A DNA stretch of 64,000 nucleotides from Rhodospirillaceae bacterium. Lineage in GTDB: Bacteria > Pseudomonadota > Alphaproteobacteria > GCA-2731375. This document shows positions 14,827 to 23,969 of this stretch, in pieces. A program made the position numbers and the translations under genes. Below the pieces are notes generated by a model. The model did not search any database. It saw nothing but the letters and a program-made list of their open reading frames with translations, and was not told where the DNA came from. The stretch covers positions 14,769-78,768 of the forward strand of contig JABIWH010000026.1 in NCBI GenBank assembly GCA_018701215.1, written 5' to 3'. How positions within the stretch are numbered: the first letter of the stretch is position 1; each line of letters begins with the position of its first letter.

Positions 14827-15345
14827 GTGACCGAAAGTTTTACCTTTGAGCCAAAATCCAGCTATGGCCTGGACGATTTGTTGGAATGCGGCCATGGCCG
14901 TCTGTTCGGGCCGGGCAATGCACGGTTGCCTCTGCCGCCGATGCTGATGTTTGACCGCATCACCTCGATCACCAAGGACGGCGGCGCATTTGACAAGGGA
15001 CAGGCCACGGCGGAGCTGGATATCAGGCCGGATCTGTGGTTTTTCGACTGTCATTTCGAATCCGATCCGGTTATGCCCGGCTGTCTTGGTCTGGACGCCA
15101 TGTGGCAATTGACCGGCTTTTTCATGGGCTGGAGCGGCCTGCCGGGCAAGGGCCGGGCATTGAGCTGCGGCAAGGTCAAGTTCACCGACATGGTGTTGCC
15201 CACGGTCAAGCTGGTATCGTTCGAGATCAATATAAAACGGCTGGTCAACCGGCGCTTGGTGCTGGCCACGGCGGATGCGGTCACCAGGGCGGACGGCGAA
15301 GTGATCTATGAAGCCGAGGATTTGCGGGTGGCGTTGTTCAGCTAA
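14827..15345 (+). CDS. fabA: 3-hydroxydecanoyl-ACP dehydratase/isomerase
   Basis: A 172-residue hot-dog-fold enzyme that dehydrates 3-hydroxydecanoyl-ACP and isomerises trans-2- to cis-3-decenoyl-ACP, the branch point of anaerobic unsaturated fatty acid synthesis. The active site is clear: H76 in FFDCHFESDPVMPG and D90 in CLGLDAMWQLTGFF. The length matches the family (about 170). It starts with GTG. fabB and fabI follow on the same strand, giving the complete FabA/FabB pathway plus the enoyl reductase. Confidence 0.96.
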   Translation: MTESFTFEPKSSYGLDDLLECGHGRLFGPGNARLPLPPMLMFDRITSITKDGGAFDKGQATAELDIRPDLWFFDCHFESDPVMPGCLGLDAMWQLTGFFMGWSGLPGKGRALSCGKVKFTDMVLPTVKLVSFEINIKRLVNRRLVLATADAVTRADGEVIYEAEDLRVALFS

Positions 15346-15425
15346 ACCGCCTACCTAACAGTTTGTCGAAATTCCACCGCCAAATTCGGCGCGAAACGTC
15401 ATAAGACTTAGTAATAGGGGTTGCC

Positions 15426-16643
15426 ATGCGTAGGGTCGTTGTCACCGGATTGGGGATTATCTCCTCGATCGGCAATAGCAAGGAAGAAGTCTCGGCGTCG
15501 CTGCATGCGGGCCGCTCGGGCATCGTGGCCGCGCCGGAATATGCGCAATACAAATTCCGCAGCCAGGTGGCGGGTACGCTGAAGATTGATCTGGCCGAAC
15601 ATATCGACCGCAAGGCGCTGCGCTTCATGGGCGACGGCGCGGCCTTCAACTATCTGGCCATGGAACAGGCGATCGCTGATTCGGGGCTGGAGCAATCCGA
15701 TATTTCGAACGAGCGGACGGGCATCATTGTCGGCTCCGGCGGGGCCTCCACCTCGAACCTGGTCTGGGCCGCGGACACAGCGCGGGAAAAGGGCGCCAAA
15801 CGTGTCGGGCCCTACATGGTTACCCGCTGTATGTCGTCCACCACCTCGGCCGTGCTGGCGACCCAGTTCAAGATCAAGGGCCTGAACTATTCCATTGCCT
15901 CGGCCTGTTCCACCTCGGCGCACTGTATTGGCAATGCCGCCGAGCAGATTCAGTTCGGCAAGCAGGACATCGTCTTCGCGGGCGGCGGCGAGGAATTGCA
16001 CTGGACCTTGTCCGTGCTGTTTGACGGCATGGGGGCGATGTCCTCGAACTTCAACGATACGCCGGAACGCGCCTCGCGGCCCTACGACGTGGACCGGGAC
16101 GGCTTTGTCATTTCGGGTGGCGGCGGCCTGCTGGTGTTGGAGGAATTGGAGCACGCCAAGGCCAGGGGCGCGAAAATCTACGCCGAGTTGACGGGCTATG
16201 GCGCCACTTCCGATGGTCACGACATGGTACAGCCCTCGGGCGACGGCGCCGTGCGCAGCATGCGCCAGGCCCTGGCCACGGCCAAGCAGCCGATCGGCTA
16301 TATCAATGCCCACGGCACCGGCACCCCGGTGGGCGACCCGCCGGAAATGCGGGCGGTGCGCGAGGTTTTCGGCGACGACATGCCGCCCATCGCATCGACC
16401 AAGTCCCTGACCGGTCACGCGCAAGGCGCGGCAGGCGTCAACGAGGCGGTCTATTCCCTGTTGATGATGCAGGGGGATTTCATCTCCGCCTCGGCCAATA
16501 TTGACAATCTGGATCCAGCTTTCGAGGGCGTGCCCGTGGTCCGCGAGCGCATCGACAATGCGGGCCTGGTTTCGGTGATGTCCAACAGCTTTGGCTTTGG
16601 CGGCACCAACGCCACCCTAGTCTTCGACCGGTTCGAGGGCTAA
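15426..16643 (+). CDS. fabB: 3-oxoacyl-ACP synthase I
   Basis: A 405-residue condensing enzyme that elongates cis-3-decenoyl-ACP and other acyl-ACPs. The Cys-His-His triad is visible: C161 (SIASACSTSAH), H296 (NAHGTGTPVGD) and H331 (TKSLTGHAQGAAG, with K326). The pairing with fabA and the MRRVVVTGLGIISSIGNSKEEV N-terminus identify FabB rather than FabF. It lies 80 bp after fabA in the same direction, so the two are probably co-expressed. Confidence 0.96.
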   Translation: MRRVVVTGLGIISSIGNSKEEVSASLHAGRSGIVAAPEYAQYKFRSQVAGTLKIDLAEHIDRKALRFMGDGAAFNYLAMEQAIADSGLEQSDISNERTGIIVGSGGASTSNLVWAADTAREKGAKRVGPYMVTRCMSSTTSAVLATQFKIKGLNYSIASACSTSAHCIGNAAEQIQFGKQDIVFAGGGEELHWTLSVLFDGMGAMSSNFNDTPERASRPYDVDRDGFVISGGGGLLVLEELEHAKARGAKIYAELTGYGATSDGHDMVQPSGDGAVRSMRQALATAKQPIGYINAHGTGTPVGDPPEMRAVREVFGDDMPPIASTKSLTGHAQGAAGVNEAVYSLLMMQGDFISASANIDNLDPAFEGVPVVRERIDNAGLVSVMSNSFGFGGTNATLVFDRFEG

Positions 16644-16731
16644 GGCCCAGGTGCATTTACGGGGGCATTCACGGGTGTGTTCAGATTAGGCAAACAAGGC
16701 CTGAAAAAGGCGGGATTGTGAGGGGGAGGAT

Positions 16732-17538
16732 ATGACGGAAGTCGCCAACAATAAGCTGATGGCCGGCAAGCGCGGCCTGGTACTGGGCATTGCCAACGAT
16801 CATTCCATTGCCTACGGCATCGCCAGGGCCCTGCATGGCGCCGGCGCCGAACTGGCCCTGACCTATCAGGCTGACAGCTTTCTAAAGCGGGTCGGGCCCA
16901 TTGCCGAAGCCCTTGACTGCGACCTGTTGATGCCCTGCGACGTCACCGATGCGGCTAGTTTGGATGCCCTGTTCGCCACCATCGAGGAACGCTGGGGCGG
17001 CCTGGATTTTGTGGTCCACGCCATTGCCTATTCCGACCGCGCCGAACTAAGCGGCCGATACGTGGATACGACACGGGATAATTTCGTGCAGACCCTGTCG
17101 ATCTCGTGCTTCTCCTTCACCGACCTGGCGCGCCGGGCCTCGGCCATGATGACCGGCGGCGGTTCCATGGTGACCCTCAGCTTCCTGGGCGCACATCGGG
17201 TGATGCCGTCCTATAACGTCATGGGCGTGGCCAAAGCGGCGCTGGAAACCTCCGTCCGATATCTTGCCGAGGATCTGGGCAAGGACAATGTCCGGGTCAA
17301 CGCCATCTCGGCCGGGCCCATGCGCACCCTGGCCGGCGCGGTGATCGCCGATGGCCGCTACGTGCATAAGTATGCCGGCGAACATGCACCCCTGCCTGAT
17401 GGCCTGAACCTGGAAGCCGTCGGCAACGCCGGTCTGTATCTGCTGTCCGATCTGTCCAGCGCCGTAACCGGCGAAGTGATGAACGTGGACAACGGTTTTT
17501 CCCTGATCGGTATTCCCCGCCCCGCCGCCGGCGATTGA
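16732..17538 (+). CDS. fabI: Enoyl-ACP reductase (NADH), FabI type
   Basis: A 268-residue short-chain-dehydrogenase-type enoyl-ACP reductase, the last step of each elongation cycle. The atypical FabI cofactor loop is LVLGIANDHSIAYGIARAL. The catalytic Y-x6-K is Y161/K168 in MPSYNVMGVAKAALE. The first active-site tyrosine of E. coli FabI (Y146 in SYLGAER) is phenylalanine here (F151, SFLGAHR). The gene is preceded by AGGGGGAGG a few bases before the ATG. It is the third gene of the fabA-fabB-fabI set. Confidence 0.95.
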   Translation: MTEVANNKLMAGKRGLVLGIANDHSIAYGIARALHGAGAELALTYQADSFLKRVGPIAEALDCDLLMPCDVTDAASLDALFATIEERWGGLDFVVHAIAYSDRAELSGRYVDTTRDNFVQTLSISCFSFTDLARRASAMMTGGGSMVTLSFLGAHRVMPSYNVMGVAKAALETSVRYLAEDLGKDNVRVNAISAGPMRTLAGAVIADGRYVHKYAGEHAPLPDGLNLEAVGNAGLYLLSDLSSAVTGEVMNVDNGFSLIGIPRPAAGD

Positions 17539-17557
17539 TGGCCACGGGCGGTCGAGC

Positions 17558-19288
17558 ATGACCCGCCGCCTTTGCGCCGCGTTGTTTCTGCTGCCGCTGC
17601 TGTTCTGTGCACTTGGGGTTCAGGCGCAAAGCACGGCCATCCTCTCCAACAAGGACCGCCACCACGCCGTCCACGCCGCCAACGGCATGGTGGCAAGCCA
17701 GGAGGCCCGCGCCACAAAGGTCGGCGTGGAAGTACTGCGCCAGGGTGGTAACGCCATCGATGCCGCCGTGGCCGTGGGCTTTACCCTGGCCGTCACTCTG
17801 CCCCGCGCCGGCAATCTGGGCGGCGGCGGTTTCATGCTGCTGCATCACGCCGCCAGCGCTGAAACCCTGGCCCTGGACTACCGCGAGAAGGCGCCGGCGA
17901 AAGCGCACCGCGACCTCTACCTGGACAGCGCCGGCAATGTGGACAAAGCCAGGGCGCGGTTCTCCCATCAATCGGTGGGCGTGCCGGGCACGGTCGCCGG
18001 TCTGATCGCGGCCCATCGCCGCTTTGGCACCCTGCCGCTGGCGGCTGTCATGGCGCCGGCCATCGTCTTGGCGGAACAAGGCCTGACAGTGACCCCCAGC
18101 CTGGCCCGAAACCTCGGCAGACGGCAACGGCGGCTGTCGAAATGGCCGGCCAGCGCGGCAATATTCTACAAGCCCGGCGGCGCGCTCTATCAGGCCGGCG
18201 AGACCCTGGTACAAAAGGATCTGGCCGCCAGCCTGCGCCGGATCGCGGCCACGGCGGGCGAGGATTTCTATACCGGCGACACCGCCAGGGCCATCACAGG
18301 GTCGATGGCGCGCAACGGCGGCCTTATTACCCTTGCGGATCTGGCCGCCTACCGGCCCGTCTGGCGGCAAGCAGTCCGGGGCAGCTATCGCGGTTTTCAG
18401 ATCGCCGCCATGCCGCCGCCGTCATCGGGCGGCGTGCACCTGATCCAGATGCTGAACATGCTGGAGCAATTCCCCTTGGCCAAAATGGGCCACAACGGTG
18501 CCGACAGTCTGCATCTCATGGCCGAAGCCATGAAATTGGCCTATGCCGACCGGGCCGAGCATTTAGGTGATCCGGATTTCTGGAGCGTGCCGATCAAGGG
18601 CTTGACGTCCAAGGCCTATGCCCGGTCCCTGGCCGCATCCATCGATCCCGACCAGGCTCGGGCCTCGGCGCAGATCCGCCACGGCGCGCCAGCACCATAC
18701 GAAAGCAACGAGACCACACATTACTCGGTCATGGACGGCGCCGGCAACGTGGTCAGCAATACCTACACCCTGAACTTCAGCTTCGGCACGGGCATCGTGG
18801 TGCCGGGAACCGGCATCCTGCTGAACAATGAAATGGATGATTTCTCCGCCAAGCCCGGCGTGCCCAATGCTTTTGGCCTGGTCGGCGGCGAGGCCAACGC
18901 CATTCAGGGCGGCAAACGGCCGCTCAGCTCCATGACCCCGACCATTGTCTTCAAGGATGGCCAGCCGCTGTTGGCCACGGGCAGTCCGGGCGGTTCCCGC
19001 ATTATCACCATGGTGATGCAGATTTTGCTCAACGTGATCGATCATAATCTCAATATCGCGGAGGCCACGGCGGCCCCGCGTATCCATCATCAATGGCGGC
19101 CGGACAAGCTGTGGGTAGAGCAGGGCGTCGGTCCGGACACCCTGGCCATTCTACGCCGGCGCGGCCATGTCGTGACACCGTCGCGGGCGGCGGGCAGCGT
19201 GCAATCGGTCATGCGTGTCGCCAAGGGCGGCGGTTTTCTCGGTGCCTCGGACCCGCGCAGCCCAGGCGCGCTGAGCGCCGGTTACTAG
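17558..19288 (+). CDS. ggt: Gamma-glutamyltransferase, exported
   Basis: A 576-residue N-terminal-nucleophile hydrolase that cleaves or transfers the gamma-glutamyl group of glutathione. A signal peptide is clear (RRLCAALFLLPLLFCALGVQAQS), so it acts in the periplasm. Self-processing should occur before T386 in NETTHYSVMD, giving large and small subunits. Further signatures are GNAIDAAVAVGFTLAVTLP near the N-terminus, and PLSSMTPTIVF with GSPGGSRII in the small subunit. It starts 19 bp after fabI but has an unrelated function. Confidence 0.93.
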   Translation: MTRRLCAALFLLPLLFCALGVQAQSTAILSNKDRHHAVHAANGMVASQEARATKVGVEVLRQGGNAIDAAVAVGFTLAVTLPRAGNLGGGGFMLLHHAASAETLALDYREKAPAKAHRDLYLDSAGNVDKARARFSHQSVGVPGTVAGLIAAHRRFGTLPLAAVMAPAIVLAEQGLTVTPSLARNLGRRQRRLSKWPASAAIFYKPGGALYQAGETLVQKDLAASLRRIAATAGEDFYTGDTARAITGSMARNGGLITLADLAAYRPVWRQAVRGSYRGFQIAAMPPPSSGGVHLIQMLNMLEQFPLAKMGHNGADSLHLMAEAMKLAYADRAEHLGDPDFWSVPIKGLTSKAYARSLAASIDPDQARASAQIRHGAPAPYESNETTHYSVMDGAGNVVSNTYTLNFSFGTGIVVPGTGILLNNEMDDFSAKPGVPNAFGLVGGEANAIQGGKRPLSSMTPTIVFKDGQPLLATGSPGGSRIITMVMQILLNVIDHNLNIAEATAAPRIHHQWRPDKLWVEQGVGPDTLAILRRRGHVVTPSRAAGSVQSVMRVAKGGGFLGASDPRSPGALSAGY

Positions 19289-19340
19289 TACACTTCCGGG
19301 CTTGCATTTTGCGGCCCAAAACCTGACTCTGAGTGGTAAG

Positions 19341-21884
19341 ATGACAGCGTACAGGGGACAGCAACCAGAGGGCCGTGTCACGGCTGTTCTGGGACCGACC
19401 AACACCGGCAAAACTCATTTGGCGGTGGAGCGGATGTTGGGCCACCGTACCGGCGTTATCGGCCTGCCCCTGCGTTTGTTGGCGCGGGAAATCTATGATC
19501 GGGTGGTCGCCCAAAAAGGCGCCGGCGCCGTTGCCCTGGTGACGGGTGAGGAAAAAATCGTACCCAGCCGGCCGAACTACTTCGTCTGTACGGTCGAGGC
19601 CATGCCGCTGACCTGGCGGGCGGATTTTCTGGCGGTGGACGAAATACAGCTCTGCGCCGATCCTGAACGGGGCCATGTTTTCACCGACCGGCTGCTGCAT
19701 GCCCGTGGCGAGCATGAGACGATGTTCTTGGGCTCCAACACCATGAAGCCGATTATCCGCCGGCTGCTGCCCGAAGCCGAATTTATCGAGCGGCCGCGCT
19801 TTTCCATCCTGTCCTATGGCGGCGAAAAGAAACTTTCGCGCCTGCCCCGGCGCAGCGCCATCGTCGCCTTCTCCGCCACCGACGTCTATGCCCTGGCCGA
19901 GTTGATGCGCCGCCAACGCGGCGGCGCGGCGGTGATCATGGGCGCGCTCAGCCCGCGCACCCGCAACGCCCAGGTGGCGTTGTATCAGGCCGGCGAAGTC
20001 GACTATCTGATCGCCACCGATGCCATCGGCATGGGCTTGAACATGGATGTTGACCACGTTGCCTTCGCTGCCCAGCGCAAGTTCGACGGCCTGGGCCATC
20101 GGGAACTGCGCCCGGCGGAGGTCGGGCAGATCGCCGGGCGGGCGGGCCGGCACATGAACTCCGGCACCTTTGGCACCACGGCTGCCGCCGGCCCCATGAG
20201 CAACGAAATGGTGGAGCTGGTTGAAAATCACCGCTTCCCCGCTGTCAGGCGCCTGCATTGGCGCAATTCCGGGCTGGAATTTCAGTCCCCCGCCGCCCTG
20301 CTGGCCAGTCTGCGCCAGGCGCCGCCGCGCGATGACCTGGCCTTGGTGGTGGAGGCTGACGACAATCTGGCCCTGACCGCGCTGATCAGCGACAACACGA
20401 TCAGGGACGCCGTGCGCAGCCCGGCCATGGTACGGCAGCTATGGGACGTCTGCCGCATCCCCGATTTCGCCAAGACCATGCCCGAAGCCCACCATCGCAT
20501 GCTGAACCGTATCTTCCGCTTTCTGGCGGCGGCAGGCAGCATGGGAGAGGGCAGAATTCCGGCCGATTGGATCGACCGTCATATGCGCCGCCTGGATCGT
20601 ACCGACGGCGATATCGACACCCTGGCCGGACGCATCGCCCATGTCCGGACCTGGACCTATATCTCCCACCAGGCGGAGTGGCTGGACGATGCCGGCCACT
20701 GGCAGGAACGCACGCGCGGCGTCGAGGACGCTTTGTCCGATGCCTTGCACGCCGCCCTGACCCAGCGGTTCGTCGACCGGCGTACGACCGCGCTTGTCCG
20801 GGGCCTGAACGAACGCCGGGATTTGCTGGCCGCCGTGACGGGCGCGGGCGAGGTCTTGGTCGAGGGGCAGTATGTGGGCCGCCTGCGGGGACTTAAATAT
20901 GAACCTGATGCCGCCGCCGATCTGGCCGAAGGCCGCGCCCTGCGTACCGCCGCCAATCGGGTCCTGAGCCGCGAGATTGCCCGCCGGGCCGCCAAGCTGG
21001 CGGTGGCGGAGCGTGATGCCATCAGCTGGCAGGATGATGGCATGCTGTGGTGGCAGGGCGCGCCGGTGGCACTGGTCGGCGCCGGCGCTCAAAGCCTGGA
21101 GCCGGGGGTGGAACTGTTGCCCTTTGATCATCTCGACGGCCCCTTGCGGGAGCGGGCCCGGCATCATTTGCAAGCCTGGTTGCGGGCGCATATCGCGGCC
21201 TCTCTGTCGCCATTGCAAAGATTGTCGGCCACCGCCTTCGAGGGCCCGGCCCGTGGCCTGAGCTATCAATTGGTCGAAGCCTTGGGCATCCTGCCCCGGG
21301 CCCAGGTGGCCGACCTAATTGTCGATATGGCGCCCGGAGACCGGGCCAAATTGCAGCGCCTGGGCGTGCGCCTGGGCTATCGGGATGTCTTCCTGCCGGC
21401 TTTGCTGCGCCCGGCCCGCATGGTGACCCGCGCCCGCCTGTGGCGTCTGGACAATACCGCGCTGGTGCATCCCCCCTTGCCTGATCCTGGAAGGGTCGCC
21501 GTGGAACTGGCGGATAGCGCGTGGCGGGAATATTTTCAGGCCGCCGTCGGCTTTCGGCCGATGGGCGAGATAGCGGTGCGGGTTGATATTTTTGACCGCC
21601 TGGCGCGCCTGGCCCATGTCGCCGGCAAGGCCGGGACCTTTCAGGCCAGTCACGAGATGCTGTCCCTGTTGGGCCGGGGCCGGGAAGGTCTGGATCTTGT
21701 ACTGCGGGAGCTTGGCTATGGCGGCAAGGGCGCCATTGAGACGCGGCGCTATCGTTTTCGCCACCCCAAGCAGAAGAAGCAGCCGCAACCAAAGAGCCAG
21801 CCGGTCAAACAGCAGGACGCGGCGCCGGAAATCACCAAGGTTACGGCCTTTGCCGATCTGCGCCAGCTTTTAGGGCGGTCATAG
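19341..21884 (+). CDS. Suv3-like ATP-dependent RNA helicase
   Basis: An 847-residue superfamily 2 helicase resembling mitochondrial Suv3, common in Alphaproteobacteria. Walker A is GPTNTGKT (18-25), the DExH box is DEIQ (100-103), and helicase motif VI appears as GQIAGRAGRHMNSGTFGTT. A long C-terminal region and a lysine/glutamine-rich tail (KQKKQPQPKSQPVKQQ) follow. In mitochondria Suv3 unwinds RNA for the degradosome; a bacterial role in RNA turnover is likely but inferred. I chose ATG 19341 over an upstream TTG at 19302, because the family N-terminus aligns here. The S4-domain gene follows after 3 bp. Confidence 0.88.
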   Translation: MTAYRGQQPEGRVTAVLGPTNTGKTHLAVERMLGHRTGVIGLPLRLLAREIYDRVVAQKGAGAVALVTGEEKIVPSRPNYFVCTVEAMPLTWRADFLAVDEIQLCADPERGHVFTDRLLHARGEHETMFLGSNTMKPIIRRLLPEAEFIERPRFSILSYGGEKKLSRLPRRSAIVAFSATDVYALAELMRRQRGGAAVIMGALSPRTRNAQVALYQAGEVDYLIATDAIGMGLNMDVDHVAFAAQRKFDGLGHRELRPAEVGQIAGRAGRHMNSGTFGTTAAAGPMSNEMVELVENHRFPAVRRLHWRNSGLEFQSPAALLASLRQAPPRDDLALVVEADDNLALTALISDNTIRDAVRSPAMVRQLWDVCRIPDFAKTMPEAHHRMLNRIFRFLAAAGSMGEGRIPADWIDRHMRRLDRTDGDIDTLAGRIAHVRTWTYISHQAEWLDDAGHWQERTRGVEDALSDALHAALTQRFVDRRTTALVRGLNERRDLLAAVTGAGEVLVEGQYVGRLRGLKYEPDAAADLAEGRALRTAANRVLSREIARRAAKLAVAERDAISWQDDGMLWWQGAPVALVGAGAQSLEPGVELLPFDHLDGPLRERARHHLQAWLRAHIAASLSPLQRLSATAFEGPARGLSYQLVEALGILPRAQVADLIVDMAPGDRAKLQRLGVRLGYRDVFLPALLRPARMVTRARLWRLDNTALVHPPLPDPGRVAVELADSAWREYFQAAVGFRPMGEIAVRVDIFDRLARLAHVAGKAGTFQASHEMLSLLGRGREGLDLVLRELGYGGKGAIETRRYRFRHPKQKKQPQPKSQPVKQQDAAPEITKVTAFADLRQLLGRS

Positions 21885-21887
21885 AGC

Positions 21888-22283
21888 ATGGCCGAGATAC
21901 AGCGTCTGGACAAATGGCTGTGGTTCTCGCGGTTTTTCAAAAGCCGTACATTGGCGGGCAAGGCCTGTAGTGGTCGCAAGGTTCGCATCAATGGCCAAAT
22001 CGCCTCCAAAGCCTCGGTGACGGTCAAGGTTGATGACGTGTTGACCTTTCCCCGTGGGCATCACATCAGGGTCGTCAGAATTCTGGATTTAGGCCAGCGC
22101 CGGGGTCCCGCACCCGAGGCCCAGGCCCTGTACGAAGACCTGGCACCACCCGAAGAGGCGGAGGCGGCCCGGCGCAAGGCCGCAGCCGATGCGGCTGAGC
22201 AGGCCGCCGGCCTGCGCGATGCCGGCGCGGGCCGCCCGACCAAGCGCGAACGCCGCGCCGTTGACCGCCTGCAGGATCGGTAA
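21888..22283 (+). CDS. hslR: S4-domain RNA-binding protein (Hsp15-like)
   Basis: A 131-residue protein with an S4 RNA-binding domain at the N-terminus (RLDKWLWFSRFFKSRTLAGKACSGRKVRINGQIASKASVTVKVDDVLTF, about 5-55), matching heat shock protein 15. It is followed by a charged alanine/arginine-rich tail. Hsp15 binds stalled 50S subunits with a blocked nascent chain and helps recycle them. It is separated from the Suv3-like helicase by only 3 bp, so the two RNA-handling proteins are probably co-translated. Confidence 0.88.
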   Translation: MAEIQRLDKWLWFSRFFKSRTLAGKACSGRKVRINGQIASKASVTVKVDDVLTFPRGHHIRVVRILDLGQRRGPAPEAQALYEDLAPPEEAEAARRKAAADAAEQAAGLRDAGAGRPTKRERRAVDRLQDR

Positions 22284-22291
22284 CTGCCGCG

Positions 22292-22909
22292 CTATGGCAC
22301 CCGCAAGGCATAAACAGTGCGGCCAAGATTGGCGATCAGCGCGGGCATGACGGCATCCGCCAAGGCAATGTCATCGGCCCGGCTGGGGTGCAGATCAATG
22401 CGGGCCCGCCAGACCTGATTGCGCGCGGCGTCCTCAATAGCGACTGACAGCCGGCGGCCATGGCGCACGGGGATGTCTTTGTCCGGTTTGGTTTTCCAGC
22501 GCATGGTTATATCCACATCGCCTGAACTGCTGCTGCCCCTGTCACCGCGCAATTCCAGGCGGGAGCGGCGGCCTTTAGTCGGACTTTGGCCGGAGACCTG
22601 AAAGCTCAGGTTATAACCGCCCGCCGCGTTGACCCGATAGCCTGCATTCTCCAACGCATCACGAAGCAGGTCGGCGATGGCCTGGCTCTCCGGCGCCCCC
22701 GACGAGGCGCGAACAAGAATGGCGGCACCTTTGGGGATCTCGCGTTCGGCGGTGGCATCCAGAGTGCCCGTCACTTTATCCGCCGCCGCCTCGGATCCCG
22801 ACTGGGCCAAAACGGCAAAATTCGCGCCGGCCACGGTTAGGCCGACGACGAGCGTCAAGCCGGCGCGCCAAGTTCGGAAATAGTTCGCTGGGTGCTGTAT
22901 CTTGTTCAT
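22292..22909 (-). CDS. Secreted protein of unknown function
   Basis: A 205-residue protein I do not recognise. A signal peptide is plausible (basic start, hydrophobic TLVVGLTVAGANFAVLAQ). The mature part has an SQAIADLLRDALENAGY helix, a serine-rich turn (GDRGSSSSGD) and beta-rich segments ending in LIANLGRTVYALRVP. The pattern resembles periplasmic proteins with a DUF4136-like beta fold, but I cannot assign it. The ATG at 22909 is chosen because it opens the signal peptide. Convergent with hslR (8 bp apart) and divergent from the TerB-like gene. Confidence 0.65.
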   Translation of the reverse strand: MNKIQHPANYFRTWRAGLTLVVGLTVAGANFAVLAQSGSEAAADKVTGTLDATAEREIPKGAAILVRASSGAPESQAIADLLRDALENAGYRVNAAGGYNLSFQVSGQSPTKGRRSRLELRGDRGSSSSGDVDITMRWKTKPDKDIPVRHGRRLSVAIEDAARNQVWRARIDLHPSRADDIALADAVMPALIANLGRTVYALRVP

Positions 22910-23026
22910 GGCGAAATGGTAAACCGAGCCGGCCTGGGAGGCAAAGCCTAAGGGTGGCGACGAGGGTGACGAATTGTCTCGTTGAAGCGGGTTGATAGTG
23001 GGCATGTGAGCGTGCTAGGCAGCGGC

Positions 23027-23494
23027 ATGATAAATCGAATCAAGGCGCTATTCGCGGCCAGGCCGGCTGCCGGCGAGGCCGAGGCGGGCCGGCATAGCCA
23101 TGACGAGCTGCAATTGGCGGCGGCGGCCCTGTTGGTCGAGGCCGCCAGTTTGGACGGCCATTATGGCGATGCCGAGCAGGCCGCCATCGATACGCTTTTG
23201 CGGCAGCGGTTCGGCTTGAATGACGCGGAAGCGCGGGATTTGCATGATCTGGCCGTGGCCGAACAATCGGAAGCCAACCAACTGCTTGGCTTTACCCGTG
23301 TGATCAAGGACCGCTATTCGCCGGAAGAACGCGTTGAATTAATTGAAATGGCCTGGGAAGTGGCCTATGCGGACGGTGAATTGCACGATCATGAAGCAAA
23401 TTTGTTGCGTCGTCTGGGCGGCTTGCTTTATGTCTCTGATAGGGAACGGGGTGAGGCTCGGAAACGGGTTCTTGCGCGGTTGGAGCAGTCTTGA
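23027..23494 (+). CDS. TerB-family (tellurite resistance-like) protein
   Basis: A 155-residue all-helical protein with the TerB/DjlA-type domain: HDELQLAAAALLVEAASLDGHYGDAEQAAIDTLL followed by ERVELIEMAWEVAYADGELHDHEANLLRRLGGLLYVSDRER. The two acidic DG repeats are the usual metal-binding positions. ATG 23027 is chosen because the upstream extension is not family-like. Members of this family are not restricted to tellurite resistance; the function here is unknown. Confidence 0.8.
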   Translation: MINRIKALFAARPAAGEAEAGRHSHDELQLAAAALLVEAASLDGHYGDAEQAAIDTLLRQRFGLNDAEARDLHDLAVAEQSEANQLLGFTRVIKDRYSPEERVELIEMAWEVAYADGELHDHEANLLRRLGGLLYVSDRERGEARKRVLARLEQS

Positions 23495-23630
23495 ATTGTT
23501 CCATCTTAAATGAGTCTGAGCGTTTGAAAAATATATGCTTTAGGCTCGACCGGACCATAGTGTTGAAGTGCCTTCGTGGTGAACCAGCCCGGCCCTGCCG
23601 GACGACTATTCTATGTTGGGAGATTAAGGA

Positions 23631-23969
23631 ATGACGTACGTCGTCGTCGACGCCTGTATTAAGTGTAAGTATATGGATTGCATCGAAGTCTGTCCGGTGG
23701 ACTGCTTCTATGAGGGCGAGAACATGTTGGTGATCCACCCTGATGAATGCATCGATTGCGGTGTCTGCGAGCCGGAATGTCCGGTCGAGGCGATTTTGCC
23801 TGACACCGAGGATGATACCGAGAAGTGGGTGGAAATAAATCGCGAGTATTCGGAAAAATGGCCGAATATCACACAGAAAGGCGAACCACCCGCAGACGGC
23901 GAGGAATACAAGGACACCCCGGACAAGTTCGATAAGTTCTTCAGTGCGGAGCCTGGCCAGGGTTCCTGA
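23631..23969 (+). CDS. fdxA: 7Fe-8S ferredoxin FdxA
   Basis: A 112-residue ferredoxin of the Azotobacter FdI type. Cysteines at 9, 12, 17, 21 and 25 and at 40, 43, 46 and 50 match the [3Fe-4S]/[4Fe-4S] pattern (CIKCKYMDCIEVCPVDCFYEG; CIDCGVCEPECP). The long acidic C-terminal tail (TEDDTEKWVEINREYSEKWPNITQKGE) is typical. It is a low-potential cytoplasmic electron carrier; its partner is not evident here. A GGGAG ribosome site lies about 9 bp before the ATG. Confidence 0.96.
   Translation: MTYVVVDACIKCKYMDCIEVCPVDCFYEGENMLVIHPDECIDCGVCEPECPVEAILPDTEDDTEKWVEINREYSEKWPNITQKGEPPADGEEYKDTPDKFDKFFSAEPGQGS

Noticed and set aside
15408..16424. Minus-strand open frame of 338 codons over fabB
   Set aside because: Antisense to fabB with its complete catalytic triad; no independent ribosome site or motif.
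19209..20258. Minus-strand open frame of 349 codons over ggt and the Suv3-like helicase
   Set aside because: It spans the ends of two well-supported plus-strand genes and has no recognisable protein signature.
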